64,000 nucleotides of DNA from Bacteroidota bacterium (GCA_030692515.1 JAUXZS010000056.1:310001-374000), one strand, 5' to 3'. Shown: positions 10,331-19,159, counted from the stretch's first letter. Numbers and translations: made by a program. Notes: generated by a model not told the origin, from the sequence alone.

Positions 10331-11590
10331 TTAGTCTTCAAACTCAGAAGCTAATACGTCACGCACACTTTGAATAGCTTCTTCAGCAATTCCTGTACGA
10401 CGAACTAGCTCTTCGTTACTTAACTCTAAAACAGCTTTTGCAGTATCGCAACCAATTGTTTTTAATTGCTCAATAATATCTGCATCAATTTCATCTGAAA
10501 ACTCTTCTAAGTCTACATCTTCTGTTTCAACATCAATATCTGTATCTCTAAACACATCAATTTCATAACCCGTTAATTTACCGGCTAATTTAATATTAAA
10601 ACCGCCTTTACCAATTGCCAAACTAATTTGGTCGGGCTTTAAGAAAACTTCAGCACGTTTAGTGTCTTCGTCAATTTTTATAGACGTAATTTTAGCAGGA
10701 CTTAACGTACGTTGAATTAATAATTGTGCATTTGTAGTATAATTAATTACATCAATATTTTCATTTTTCAACTCGCGAACAATTCCATGAATACGAGAAC
10801 CCTTCATTCCAACACAAGCTCCAACAGGGTCAATTCTATCATCATAAGATTCAACTGCAACTTTAGCTCTTTCACCTGGCTCACGAACAATCTTTTTAAT
10901 AGTAATTAAACCGTCAAAAATTTCGGGAACTTCATTTTCAAATAAACGCTCTAAAAACACAGGCGAAGTTCTTGAAACAATAATAGATGGCGTTCCGTTT
11001 TTAAGATCAACTTTAGAAACAACAGCTTTTACGGTATCTCCCTTTTTGAAAAAATCTGAAGGAATTTGTTCCGTTTTAGGCAACAATAACTCATTACCCT
11101 CATCATCCATTAACATAATTTCTTTTTTCCAAACCTGATATACTTCAGCAGTAATAATATCTCCAACCTTTTCTTTGTACTTATTATAAATTTCGCTTTT
11201 TTCTAATTCAAGAATTTTTTGAACTAAATTTTGACGAACGGATAAAACAGCACGGCGACCAAAGTCTTCTAATTTTACTTTTTCAGATAAATCTTCTCCA
11301 ATTTCAAAATCAGGTTCAATTTTTTGTGCTGCAGAAAAACTAATGTGTTTATTCTCATCATAATCAAAAGAATCGTCGGCAAACTCATCGTCTACAATCT
11401 TACGATTTTTATATATTTCTACGTCACCTTTATCGGGGTTAACGATGATGTCAAAATTTTTATCGCTGCCATATTTTTTTATCAGCATACTTCTAAAAAC
11501 ATCTTCAATTATGCTCATTAATGTGGCACGATCGATGTTTTTATTGTCTTTAAATTCTGAAAACGATTCAATTAGGTTAACGGCTTCCAT
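10331..11590 (-). CDS. nusA: Transcription termination/antitermination factor NusA
   Basis: This RNA-polymerase-associated factor modulates pausing, termination and antitermination. The N-terminal domain (about 1-125) is followed by an S1 domain (about 130-200) and two KH domains carrying VGACVGMKGSRI and LAIGKGGFNIKLAGKL. A short helical C-terminal module (IIEQLKTIGCDTAKAVLE, RRTGIAEEAIQSVRDVL) resembles a single helix-hairpin-helix repeat rather than the two long acidic repeats of E. coli. This explains the 419-residue length and is normal for the phylum. The acidic stretch before it (VETEDVDLEEFSDEIDAD) is typical. It sits 11 bp after rimP. Confidence 0.97.
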   Translation of the reverse strand: MEAVNLIESFSEFKDNKNIDRATLMSIIEDVFRSMLIKKYGSDKNFDIIVNPDKGDVEIYKNRKIVDDEFADDSFDYDENKHISFSAAQKIEPDFEIGEDLSEKVKLEDFGRRAVLSVRQNLVQKILELEKSEIYNKYKEKVGDIITAEVYQVWKKEIMLMDDEGNELLLPKTEQIPSDFFKKGDTVKAVVSKVDLKNGTPSIIVSRTSPVFLERLFENEVPEIFDGLITIKKIVREPGERAKVAVESYDDRIDPVGACVGMKGSRIHGIVRELKNENIDVINYTTNAQLLIQRTLSPAKITSIKIDEDTKRAEVFLKPDQISLAIGKGGFNIKLAGKLTGYEIDVFRDTDIDVETEDVDLEEFSDEIDADIIEQLKTIGCDTAKAVLELSNEELVRRTGIAEEAIQSVRDVLASEFED

Positions 11591-11601
11591 GTTTTTTCTT
11601 T

Positions 11602-12066
11602 TTAAAATTTGAGTTTAACTTTTGATTCTTTTATTTGATTGTATTTTATTATTTGTTGTTTTGTTACGGTAATTTTTCCTTTGCCAATAGGCTTGTTTTC
11701 TCTAACGCTGCTCTCTAAAATTATTTCGTCGCCATTAAATTCAACTAAGCTTCCTTCAGTTTTAGTGCCGTCTTCTAACTTTATTTCAAACTCGCGGCCA
11801 ATATGTTTTTTATATTGCCTCGGTAAGATTAGAGGAGTTGTTGCGCCATGTGAGCTAACATCTAAAGCATAATATGTTTTTTGTTCATCTAAACTTTTTT
11901 CTATATGTCTGCTAAGGGATACGCAATCTTTTATTGTAACGCCCTCGTCTCCATCCAAAAAAACATTTATTTGATTGTCAGAGCTAATTCTTAAACCGGT
12001 AACAAAAATAGGCCCGTTGCCCAAGTGCTCGGCTATCAGTATTAAAATATTTTCTTTAGTAATCAA
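11602..12066 (-). CDS. rimP: Ribosome maturation factor RimP
   Basis: It helps assemble the 30S subunit. The 154-residue protein shows the RimP N-terminal alpha/beta domain (GVTIKDCVSLSRHIEKSL, YYALDVSSHGATTPL) and a C-terminal SH3-like domain (IGREFEIKLEDGTKTEGSLV). The start is TTG at 12066-12064; no ATG lies nearby in frame, and the next residues (MITKENILILIAEHL) fit the first helix of the family. It is the first gene of the rimP-nusA-infB operon. Only about 60 nt separate its predicted transcription start from the start codon, and most of that leader is a terminator-like hairpin. Confidence 0.93.
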   Translation of the reverse strand: MITKENILILIAEHLGNGPIFVTGLRISSDNQINVFLDGDEGVTIKDCVSLSRHIEKSLDEQKTYYALDVSSHGATTPLILPRQYKKHIGREFEIKLEDGTKTEGSLVEFNGDEIILESSVRENKPIGKGKITVTKQQIIKYNQIKESKVKLKF

Positions 12067-12081
12067 ATTTTTTACAATAAA

Positions 12082-12112
12082 AGAGGGGACAATAGCCCCC
12101 TCTTTTTCCTTT
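12082..12112 (-). promoter_or_regulatory. Terminator-like hairpin in the rimP leader (possible attenuator)
   Basis: Read on the minus strand, AGAGGGG and CCCCTCT form a 7-bp G+C-rich stem with a 7-nt loop, followed by TTTTATT, and the TTG start of rimP comes shortly after. The genes on both sides point away from this spot, so it cannot be a terminator between converging or tandem genes. It is more likely an element in the operon leader. Confidence 0.5.
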
Positions 12113-12127
12113 TTATTTTCGTGGAGA

Positions 12128-12135
12128 CAAATGTA
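12128..12135 (-). promoter_or_regulatory. Candidate -7 box of the rimP operon promoter
   Basis: On the minus strand it reads TACATTTG, a perfect match to the Bacteroidota TAnnTTTG box. A TTTG lies upstream, though with a gap of about 24 nt rather than the usual 19 or so. Transcription would begin around 12121-12124. Confidence 0.5.
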
Positions 12136-12186
12136 AGCATTAAATATTTAATAAAAAAACAAAAAAAACGCTAATTAGGCACATTT

Positions 12187-12218
12187 CTTGCCAACTATAA
12201 TACAGTTATATACGTTTA
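12187..12218 (+). promoter_or_regulatory. Candidate promoter of the 101-residue membrane protein gene
   Basis: CTTG at 12187-12190 and TACGTTTA at 12211-12218 are separated by 20 nt. Each has one mismatch to the Bacteroidota TTTG / TAnnTTTG consensus. The gene starts 30 bp downstream. Confidence 0.45.
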
Positions 12219-12248
12219 GATAAGTAGAAACAATTAAAATCGAATCAT

Positions 12249-12554
12249 ATGAAAACAACAAATTTTAAAGCCTTTGCGACCTTAGTTGGGTTGTTGCTTT
12301 TAAACATTCAAAACATGAATGCCGGAGTAGTGGATAAAGTGCAAAAATTTGCCGGAGACCAGGTCTCAAATTTTAATATCTTAGGATTATTAGTAATTGG
12401 AGGAATAGTTGGGGCAAGTTTGGTAATTTATATTATTTCAAACCACTTAATCAAAGACAAAGAAGATGACGTTACGGTGCAAACTGGACACACAAGACGA
12501 CAAAGTCATCAAAGACATCATCACGCACGACAAATCGTTAAAAAAACTTCTTAG
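12249..12554 (+). CDS. Small unknown membrane protein with His/Arg-rich tail
   Basis: I do not recognise a family. The 101-residue product has a cleavable-looking signal peptide (FATLVGLLLLNIQNMNAG). It also has one hydrophobic helix (LGLLVIGGIVGASLVIYIIS at about 45-65), then a charged stretch (IKDKEDD) and a basic tail rich in His and Arg (RRQSHQRHHHARQ). The topology suggests a small inner-membrane protein with the tail on the cytoplasmic side. A plausible promoter precedes it and the gene diverges from rimP. Codon use and the clear signal peptide argue that it is real. The His cluster could bind metal, but that is only inference. Confidence 0.65.
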   Translation: MKTTNFKAFATLVGLLLLNIQNMNAGVVDKVQKFAGDQVSNFNILGLLVIGGIVGASLVIYIISNHLIKDKEDDVTVQTGHTRRQSHQRHHHARQIVKKTS

Positions 12555-12656
12555 AAACTGGGTTTTGTTAATTACTAGTTCTCAATCAGTTAGCCTGTTT
12601 TTAACGTTAGTATCTAAGAAATTATCAAAAAAAAGAAGTTATTTTTGAGTTTAAAT

Positions 12657-12686
12657 TTTGTTTTAACTGCGATATAATTATTTTTG
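12657..12686 (+). promoter_or_regulatory. Promoter of the acpP operon
   Basis: TTTG at 12657-12660 and TATTTTTG at 12679-12686, 18 nt apart, match the Bacteroidota consensus (TTTG, about 19 nt, TAnnTTTG). The predicted 5' untranslated region is about 20 nt. Confidence 0.7.
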
Positions 12687-12710
12687 TGCCAAATTTAAAA
12701 AAGAATTATA

Positions 12711-12950
12711 ATGTCAGACATTGCAAACAAAGTAAAATCAATCATCGTTGATAAATTAGGCGTTGATGAGAAAGAAGTAACACCAACAGCTAGCTTTACT
12801 AATGATTTAGGAGCTGATTCGTTAGATACTGTTGAATTAATTATGGAATTTGAAAAAGAATTCAATATTGCTATTCCTGACGAACAGGCTGAAAAGATTG
12901 GAACAGTTGGAGATGCAATTGCTTATATTGAGGCAAACGCAAAAAACTAA
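12711..12950 (+). CDS. acpP: Acyl carrier protein
   Basis: It carries growing fatty-acid chains on a phosphopantetheine arm. The 79-residue acidic protein contains the attachment motif [12 protein letters not shown] with the modified serine at position 37. The helix II recognition surface ([13 protein letters not shown]) and helix III ([15 protein letters not shown]) are intact. It has its own well-matched promoter and is followed 9 bp later by fabF, which uses it as substrate. The pairing of acpP and fabF is common across bacteria. Confidence 0.98.
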   Translation: MSDIANKVKSIIVDKLGVDEKEVTPTASFTNDLGADSLDTVELIMEFEKEFNIAIPDEQAEKIGTVGDAIAYIEANAKN

Positions 12951-12959
12951 TTATATTTT

Positions 12960-14213
12960 ATGCAATTAAAACGTGTAGTGGTTACTGGCCTTGGCGCCAT
13001 AACTCCTTTGGGCAATAATGTTAACGACTATTGGACTAATCTCATTAATGGAGTTAGCGGAGCTGCGCCTATTACACGTTTTGATGCATCAAAATTTAAA
13101 ACCAGATTTGCTTGCGAAGTAAAAGATTTTAATACCGATGATTACTTTGATAAAAAAGAAGCGCGGAAATTAGATACTTATTCTTGGTATGGCATTGCTG
13201 CTAGTGTTCAAGCTGTTGCAGATAGCGGTATTGATGCAGAAGGAATTGATAAAAATGAAATCGGAGTTATTTGGGGAAGCGGTATTGGAGGTTTAGATAC
13301 TTTCCAAAACGAAACTTTTGCTTTTGCAAAAGGAGACGGAACGCCGCGATTTAACCCCTTTTTTATACCAAAAATGATTGCAGATATTTGCAGTGGTCAT
13401 ATTTCAATTCGTTTTGGCTTTAGAGGACCAAATTTTACAACGGTTTCTGCTTGCGCATCTTCTACAAATGCTTTAATTGATGCATTTAACTATATCCGCT
13501 TAGGCAAAGCAAACGCCATTATAAGTGGAGGAAGTGAAGCTGCAATTAACGAAAGTGGTATTGGCGGTTTTAATGCTTGTCAAGCGATGAGCACAAGAAA
13601 CGATGAGCCTTCAAAAGCCTCACGCCCATATGATAAAGACAGAGATGGATTTGTTTTAGGCGAAGGTGCAGGAGCTATAGTTTTAGAAGAACTTGAACAT
13701 GCTTTAGCGCGTGGTGCAAAAATTTATGCTGAAATTATTGGCGGCGGCATGAGTGCCGATGCCCACCACATAACTGCTCCCCATCCAGAGGGATTAGGAG
13801 CAAACTTAGTAATGACTCGTGCCTTAAAAGACGCAAACATTAATCCTACAGAGGTAGATTATATTAACACACACGGCACAAGCACTCCGCTTGGCGACAC
13901 GGCTGAATTAAAAGCCATCGTAAATGTTTTTGGAGAAAATGCCTATAAACTAAATATTAGCTCTACTAAAAGCATGACCGGCCACCTATTAGGTGCAGCC
14001 GGAGCAATAGAGGGTATTGCCGCTATATTAGCCGTACAAAATGATATTATTCCTCCAACTATAAACCATACAACACCAGACCCTGAAATAGACCCAAAAC
14101 TAAACCTTACTCTAAATAAAATGCAGAAGCGTGTAGTTAATGTGGCAATCAGCAATACGTTTGGTTTTGGCGGACACAACGCCGCAGTTGTAATCAAAAA
14201 ATTTAACCCATAA
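12960..14213 (+). CDS. fabF: 3-oxoacyl-ACP synthase II
   Basis: This condensing enzyme elongates acyl-ACP with malonyl-ACP in fatty-acid synthesis. The thiolase-fold catalytic triad is complete: C165 in TTVSACASSTN, H305 in NTHGTSTPLGD and H342 in TGHLLGAAGAIE, with the conserved lysine in TKSMTGH. The C-terminal Gly-rich loop NTFGFGGHNA is present. The length of 417 residues is standard. It lies between acpP and rnc with gaps of 9 and 4 bp, so these genes are translated from one message. Confidence 0.98.
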   Translation: MQLKRVVVTGLGAITPLGNNVNDYWTNLINGVSGAAPITRFDASKFKTRFACEVKDFNTDDYFDKKEARKLDTYSWYGIAASVQAVADSGIDAEGIDKNEIGVIWGSGIGGLDTFQNETFAFAKGDGTPRFNPFFIPKMIADICSGHISIRFGFRGPNFTTVSACASSTNALIDAFNYIRLGKANAIISGGSEAAINESGIGGFNACQAMSTRNDEPSKASRPYDKDRDGFVLGEGAGAIVLEELEHALARGAKIYAEIIGGGMSADAHHITAPHPEGLGANLVMTRALKDANINPTEVDYINTHGTSTPLGDTAELKAIVNVFGENAYKLNISSTKSMTGHLLGAAGAIEGIAAILAVQNDIIPPTINHTTPDPEIDPKLNLTLNKMQKRVVNVAISNTFGFGGHNAAVVIKKFNP

Positions 14214-14217
14214 AGTT

Positions 14218-14958
14218 TTGACTATAAAAAAGTTATTATCGCAAATTAAGTTTGTTAAAACTAAAAGCGATAAGAATTTTAAAACGTGGATTAAAACAAC
14301 AATTGGTTTCACCCCAAAAAATTTAACCTTATACCAACAGGCATTCTTGCACAGTAGTGCGGCCGCAAAACGAGACAATCAGCCAATCAGCAACGAGAGA
14401 CTTGAATTTTTAGGTGATGCGGTACTAGGAGCGATTATTGCCGAACACTTATTTAAAATATATCCTTATAAAGACGAGGGCTTTTTAACTCAGTTACGAA
14501 GCAAAATTGTAAATGGTCAAATTTTGAAAGAACTTTCTTTAAAATTCGGATTTAATTTACAATTAAAAGCCAATCTTACTAAAGACGAAAAACTAAAGTC
14601 AAGCGCTTATGGCGATGCCTTTGAGGCCTTTATTGGAGCGGTTTATCTAGATCTTGGGTATGAAAAAACGAAAAAATTTATCACGTCAAAAATTATTAAA
14701 TTTCATATCGACATTTCAGAATTAGTAAATACCGATAACGACTTTAAAAGTCAACTTCAAATTTATTGTCAAAAAAATAAATTAGTTTTAGAATACAAAT
14801 TATTAAGTGAGGAAAAACTAGGCGCAAATAAACTATACGTTATTCAGGTTTTAATAAATGAAAAAGCGTATATAAAATTTGAGAACTTTAGTAAGCGAGT
14901 GGCCGAGCAAAAGGCTGCGCAACTCACGTTAGAAGAATTACAGAAAGAAATTGGCTAA
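14218..14958 (+). CDS. rnc: Ribonuclease III
   Basis: It cleaves double-stranded RNA in rRNA and mRNA processing. The signature NERLEFLGDAVLG at about 59-71 carries the catalytic Glu and Asp residues. The second acidic cluster, SAYGDAFEAFIGAVYLD, follows near residue 135. A double-stranded RNA-binding domain occupies about 175-246 (DFKSQLQIYCQKNKLVLEY, RVAEQKAAQLTLEEL). The start is a TTG only 4 bp after the fabF stop. The 246-residue length fits Bacteroidota RNase III, which has an N-terminal extension relative to E. coli. Confidence 0.95.
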   Translation: MTIKKLLSQIKFVKTKSDKNFKTWIKTTIGFTPKNLTLYQQAFLHSSAAAKRDNQPISNERLEFLGDAVLGAIIAEHLFKIYPYKDEGFLTQLRSKIVNGQILKELSLKFGFNLQLKANLTKDEKLKSSAYGDAFEAFIGAVYLDLGYEKTKKFITSKIIKFHIDISELVNTDNDFKSQLQIYCQKNKLVLEYKLLSEEKLGANKLYVIQVLINEKAYIKFENFSKRVAEQKAAQLTLEELQKEIG

Positions 14959-15436
14959 ACACACTTTAAATACCACCGACGAAGATTTTGACTTTGTTTT
15001 AATAGGCCTTGTCTGTTTAGAAAATCAATACCATGTTATAAGTAATGTAAACCAAGCGCTAAAAATAAATTTAGTGCTCTCTGATTACTTGCCCTTTAAT
15101 TTAAAAGGCGGAAAGCTTTTTAATTTCTCCCTATACCATTTTTTAGATGAAGCGTTGGGCATAGAATATTCCCTAATACCTAACACAAGTAATTTTGACG
15201 AGCCTGATACTAACCAAAATAAAACAAAAGACCTTTTTGCAGAAATTGATGTTGACGAGAGCGTAAAGCTTATAAAAGAACTTCCAAAAACAGATTATTT
15301 TATTTTGTTAAAAGGCGAAGACCTCCATAACTATCGATATAAAATAATTGATTTACTAAAAACCATACCAGACATCATACAAGTTCAATCTATCGAAGCA
15401 AGTGAATTAGCTAGCAAACGAAATTTAATTTTTTAA
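14951..15436 (+). CDS. IPExxxVDY family protein
   Basis: This 161-residue protein belongs to a Bacteroidota family named for a C-terminal motif and commonly encoded beside rnc. Here the C-terminal region reads IPDIIQVQSIEASELASKRN, a recognisable variant of the motif. The N-terminal part (TDEDFDFVLIGLVCLENQYH) matches the family start. No signal or membrane segment is present and the function is unknown. The TTG start at 14951 overlaps the end of rnc by 8 bp, which suggests translational coupling and a link to RNA metabolism by association only. Confidence 0.75.
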   Translation: MAKHTLNTTDEDFDFVLIGLVCLENQYHVISNVNQALKINLVLSDYLPFNLKGGKLFNFSLYHFLDEALGIEYSLIPNTSNFDEPDTNQNKTKDLFAEIDVDESVKLIKELPKTDYFILLKGEDLHNYRYKIIDLLKTIPDIIQVQSIEASELASKRNLIF

Positions 15437-15540
15437 CTTTCAAATTTGCTCCAAAAAGCCATTTCAAACAATTATTCTCAAAAAACTTGTAAAATTTCGC
15501 AACCTTTTTCTTTAGTTAAATTTCTCCTTACATTTACAAT

Positions 15541-16191
15541 ATGCAGGATTTAAAAAATCACATTACTAAATTAAGAGAAGATTTTACAAAAGGCACTTTA
15601 AGTGAATCCGATGTAAACAAAAACCCGGATATTCAATTTGAAAAATGGCTTCAACAAGCTGTAGATTCAAAAGTTGACGAGGTGCAGGCAATGACATTGT
15701 GCACGGTTTCACAAGAAGGAAAGCCTTCTTCAAGAATTGTTTATTTACGTGAGTTTCAAAACAACAGTTATTTTTTTTACACCAATTATAATTCTAAAAA
15801 AGCAAAACAATTATTAAAAAATCCCAACGCATCTATTTCTTTTTTTTGGCCACAATTAGAAAGACAAATAATAATAGAAGGCACTGTTGAAAAAGGTACT
15901 GCAGAGCAAGCCGATGCTTATTATAATAACAGACCGTACGATTCAAAAGTTGGTACTTGGGCAAGTAATCAAAGTCAAAAATTAGTTTCTCGCAATGAGT
16001 TAGAAAATAAAGTTGAAGAAATAAAAAAACAATTTAGCCCCGAATCAATTAAACGACCTGATTTTTGGGGAGGCTTTGTTTTAAAAGCAAATTATTATGA
16101 ATTTTGGCAAGGAAGAAAAAGCCGTTTGCACGATAGAATTTGCTATGAAACAATAAACAACGAATGGATAATTAATAGAATTGCTCCTTAA
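15541..16191 (+). CDS. pdxH: Pyridoxamine 5'-phosphate oxidase
   Basis: This FMN enzyme makes pyridoxal 5'-phosphate from pyridoxine or pyridoxamine phosphate. The N-terminal helix (HITKLREDFTKGTLSESDV), MTLCTVSQEGKPSSRIVYLR and NSKKAKQLLKNPNASISFFWP match the family. The C-terminal signature EFWQGRKSRLHDRI is the PROSITE-type PdxH pattern, with the substrate-binding Arg and His. The length of 216 residues is standard. It is followed after 3 bp by the agmatinase-family gene, which shares no obvious pathway. Confidence 0.96.
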   Translation: MQDLKNHITKLREDFTKGTLSESDVNKNPDIQFEKWLQQAVDSKVDEVQAMTLCTVSQEGKPSSRIVYLREFQNNSYFFYTNYNSKKAKQLLKNPNASISFFWPQLERQIIIEGTVEKGTAEQADAYYNNRPYDSKVGTWASNQSQKLVSRNELENKVEEIKKQFSPESIKRPDFWGGFVLKANYYEFWQGRKSRLHDRICYETINNEWIINRIAP

Positions 16192-16194
16192 ATT

Positions 16195-17253
16195 ATGACT
16201 AAAGAAGATAAAATAAAAAATTTTGATTCAAATGGTATTGGCCAATTAAATGATGGCCTTTTTGGCTTACCATTCACTCTTGAAGAATGCGAAACTGTAT
16301 TAATTCCTGTGCCTTGGGAAGTTACAGTTAGTTATGGTGGAGGCACTGCAAATGGTCCTGCAGCTATAACTGAAGCGAGTTACCAGGTAGATTTATATGA
16401 TCCGATAGTGAAAGATGCTTGGAAGAAAGGCATCGCGATGGATGAAATAAATCTTGAAGTTAAGAACAAAAGTGTAGATTTACGTCAATCTGCCGAGCGT
16501 TATATAACAGCGTTGGCAAATGGTGCCGATGAAAAAAACAAAGAGTTAACGGAAATCTCTCGAAAAATTACCAAAGAATGTTTATGGTTAAATAATTGGG
16601 TTAAATCACGCGCCTTACATTTTTTAAATCAGAATAAATCTATAGGTTTAGTTGGCGGAGATCACTCTACACCATTGGGAATGATGCAGGCGTTGGCTGA
16701 AAAAGTTGATAGTTTCGCGGTACTTCAAATAGATGCGCACGCTGATTTACGCGATGCATATGAGGGATTTGAATTTTCACACGCTTCAATCATGTTTAAT
16801 GCTTTAAAAATTAAGCAAGTCGAAAAACTAGTGCAAGTTGGTATTCGCGATTATTGCGAAGAAGAATTAAATTTAATTAATAATAGTAAAGGAAGAATAA
16901 AGACTTTTTTTGACCGCGACATTAAATATGCGCAATATAATGGAGATAGTTGGGATAGAATTTGTAATAGGATTATTACAGAATTACCTCAAAATATTTA
17001 TTTAAGTTTTGATATTGATGGTTTAGACCCAAAATTATGTCCACACACCGGAACTCCCGTTGCTGGGGGGTTTGAAACCGAACAAATTTTATTTTTATTA
17101 GAAAAAATAGTTAAAAGCGGCCGAAAAATTATTGCATTTGATATTAATGAAGTTACTCCCGGACCAGATGGCGATGATTGGGACGCAAACGTTGCTGCAC
17201 GTTTATTATTTAGAATCGCAAATTTAGCAGCTATGAGTAAGGGTAATACATAA
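16195..17253 (+). CDS. Arginase/agmatinase family ureohydrolase
   Basis: This 352-residue binuclear-manganese hydrolase keeps all metal-ligand motifs: GGDHSTPLG, DAHADLR and SFDIDGLDP. FDINEVTPG completes the family core. The size is above a typical 300-residue agmatinase because of an inserted helical segment at about 95-150. This is usual in the group annotated as agmatinase-like in Bacteroidota. Substrate specificity (agmatine, formimidoylglutamate or another guanidino compound) cannot be settled from the sequence. No polyamine or histidine-degradation genes are nearby to help. Confidence 0.85.
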   Translation: MTKEDKIKNFDSNGIGQLNDGLFGLPFTLEECETVLIPVPWEVTVSYGGGTANGPAAITEASYQVDLYDPIVKDAWKKGIAMDEINLEVKNKSVDLRQSAERYITALANGADEKNKELTEISRKITKECLWLNNWVKSRALHFLNQNKSIGLVGGDHSTPLGMMQALAEKVDSFAVLQIDAHADLRDAYEGFEFSHASIMFNALKIKQVEKLVQVGIRDYCEEELNLINNSKGRIKTFFDRDIKYAQYNGDSWDRICNRIITELPQNIYLSFDIDGLDPKLCPHTGTPVAGGFETEQILFLLEKIVKSGRKIIAFDINEVTPGPDGDDWDANVAARLLFRIANLAAMSKGNT

Positions 17254-17319
17254 TTGCCGCCAAATAGTACAAAATGTTTAATTACTAAAGGGAAAAAACC
17301 TGGCAAATTAATTATTTAG

Positions 17320-18546
17320 ATGCGCTCATCAAAAATTATATATCTTTTCATTTTAATTAGTGCAACTATGTTTTCAAAAAAACTAAAGGAAGGTAGTTAT
17401 CGCGCAGTTTTAATTTTAAACGAAGAAAAAGGCATTGAATTGCCTTTTAATTTTGATGTAAAATACAAAGGAAAAAAGCCAACCATTATTATTAAAAATG
17501 CAGATGAAAGGATTGTTGTTAATGAAATAACTATTAAAGGAGACTCTGTAAATTTTAAAATGCCGGTTTTTGATACGGAGTTTAAAACAGTTTTTGTTAA
17601 TGACAATTTAGAAGGCCTTTGGATAAATAACTACAAAACAGCAAATAATAAAATAAAATTTAAAGCTACTTATGGCGAAACAAATCGTTTTCCTTTTGTG
17701 CCAGGGAAAGCTAATCCTTATTTTGAAGGGCGTTGGGAAACTACATTTTCTCCAAATACAAAAGATAGTACTAAGGCAATTGGCATTTTTCATCATATAG
17801 AACAAACCGATTATGTTACAGGAACATTTTTAACAGAAACCGGAGATTATCGTTATTTGGAAGGAATGAAGAACGGAAATAAATTGTACTTGTCTTGTTT
17901 TGATGGAAGCCACGCTTTTTTATTTATTGCAGAATTAAAAAACGAAACATTATCAGGAATGTTTTATAGCGGCGCAACTTGGCAAGAACCATGGGAAGCA
18001 AAACTTAACGAAAAGTTTGAGCTTGCAAATGCAGATGAAATTACTTTTTTGAAAAACAAAGATGAAAAATTAAACTTTTCTTTCCCCGATTTAAATAAAA
18101 AACTAATTAGTTTAAGCGATAAAAAATTTGAAAACAAACCCGTAATAATTCAGGTTATGGGTAGTTGGTGTCCTAATTGCATGGACGAGAGTAGATATTT
18201 AGCAGATGTTTATAATAAATATAAAAACGAGGGCTTAGAAATAATTGCTCTGGCTTTTGAAAAATCAACCGGCTTTGAAAAATCAAAAAGCCAATTACTG
18301 CGATTAAAGAAAAAATTGAATATTGAATATGATATATTGATTACTCAAAAAGTTGGCAAAGATAAAGCTAGCGAAACATTATCTGCACTTAATAAAATTG
18401 TAGCTTTTCCTACAACTCTTTTTTTAAACAAGAAACATCAAGTAGTAAAAATTAACACAGGCTTTAGTGGCCCTGCAACAGGCAAGGCTTACGAAAAATT
18501 TAAAGAAGATACCGAAGCTTTAATAAAAAATTTATTGAAAGAATAA
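17320..18546 (+). CDS. TlpA-like thioredoxin-fold protein
   Basis: This predicted periplasmic thiol-disulfide protein of 408 residues begins with a hydrophobic signal sequence (IIYLFILISATMFS). Next is a roughly 230-residue beta-rich domain (GRWETTFSPN, GTFLTETGDYRYLEG, YLSCFDGSHAFLF). The C-terminal TlpA/AhpC domain carries the redox site W-C-P-N-C at 283-287 and a cis-Pro segment, VAFPTTLFLNKK. The N-terminal domain recurs with TlpA-like proteins in Bacteroidota. Its redox partner is unknown. It sits 66 bp after the ureohydrolase and 28 bp before ribE. Confidence 0.85.
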   Translation: MRSSKIIYLFILISATMFSKKLKEGSYRAVLILNEEKGIELPFNFDVKYKGKKPTIIIKNADERIVVNEITIKGDSVNFKMPVFDTEFKTVFVNDNLEGLWINNYKTANNKIKFKATYGETNRFPFVPGKANPYFEGRWETTFSPNTKDSTKAIGIFHHIEQTDYVTGTFLTETGDYRYLEGMKNGNKLYLSCFDGSHAFLFIAELKNETLSGMFYSGATWQEPWEAKLNEKFELANADEITFLKNKDEKLNFSFPDLNKKLISLSDKKFENKPVIIQVMGSWCPNCMDESRYLADVYNKYKNEGLEIIALAFEKSTGFEKSKSQLLRLKKKLNIEYDILITQKVGKDKASETLSALNKIVAFPTTLFLNKKHQVVKINTGFSGPATGKAYEKFKEDTEALIKNLLKE

Positions 18547-18574
18547 ATTACGAAAAAAGAATTAACTTTAATTT

Positions 18575-19159
18575 ATGTTTACAGGAATAATAGAAACACT
18601 TGCAAGGGTTGAGAAAATTGAGAAAGATGGCTCGAATGTGCATTTTACATTTTCTTGTAGTTTAACTAACGAATTTAAAATTGACCAAAGCGTTGCTCAT
18701 AATGGTGTATGTTTAACAGTTGTAAAAATTACAGAAGATAATTATACAGTTACAGCGATAGACGAAACACTTAAACGAACTAATTTAAACGAATTAAAAG
18801 TTGGTGATTTTGTAAATTTAGAACGTTGTATGCCGACTAACGGAAGGTTTGACGGACATATTGTGCAAGGGCATGTTGATACAACAGGGAAATGTGTTGC
18901 AATTAACGATTTAAATGGAAGTTGGGAATTTGCGTTTGAACACGAAAAAAATAAAAATTTTATTACGGTAGAAAAGGGGAGCATTACAATTAACGGAGTA
19001 AGCTTAACCGTTGTAAAAAGTACCGACACCACATTTTCGGTTCATATTATTCCATACACGTATGAGCATACTAATTTTAAGGATTTAAAAGTGGGAAGTA
19101 GTATTAATTTGGAGTTTGATATAATTGGAAAATATGTCGCTAAGATATTATCACAATAA
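18575..19159 (+). CDS. ribE: Riboflavin synthase, alpha subunit
   Basis: It dismutates two 6,7-dimethyl-8-ribityllumazine molecules to riboflavin. The two internal lumazine-binding repeats are visible. The first begins MFTGIIETLARVEKI and contains VAHNGVCLTVV and DGHIVQGHVD. The second contains ITINGVSLTVV and HIIPYTYEHTNF. The MFTGIIE start is nearly invariant in the family and fixes the ATG. The length of 194 residues is normal. No FMN riboswitch-like sequence precedes it; it probably shares a transcript with the upstream TlpA-like gene. Confidence 0.96.
   Translation: MFTGIIETLARVEKIEKDGSNVHFTFSCSLTNEFKIDQSVAHNGVCLTVVKITEDNYTVTAIDETLKRTNLNELKVGDFVNLERCMPTNGRFDGHIVQGHVDTTGKCVAINDLNGSWEFAFEHEKNKNFITVEKGSITINGVSLTVVKSTDTTFSVHIIPYTYEHTNFKDLKVGSSINLEFDIIGKYVAKILSQ

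Noticed and set aside
12466-12648. 60-codon frame overlapping the 101-residue membrane protein gene
   Set aside because: It is out of frame with a better-supported gene, with low-complexity Ser/Lys residues at its end.
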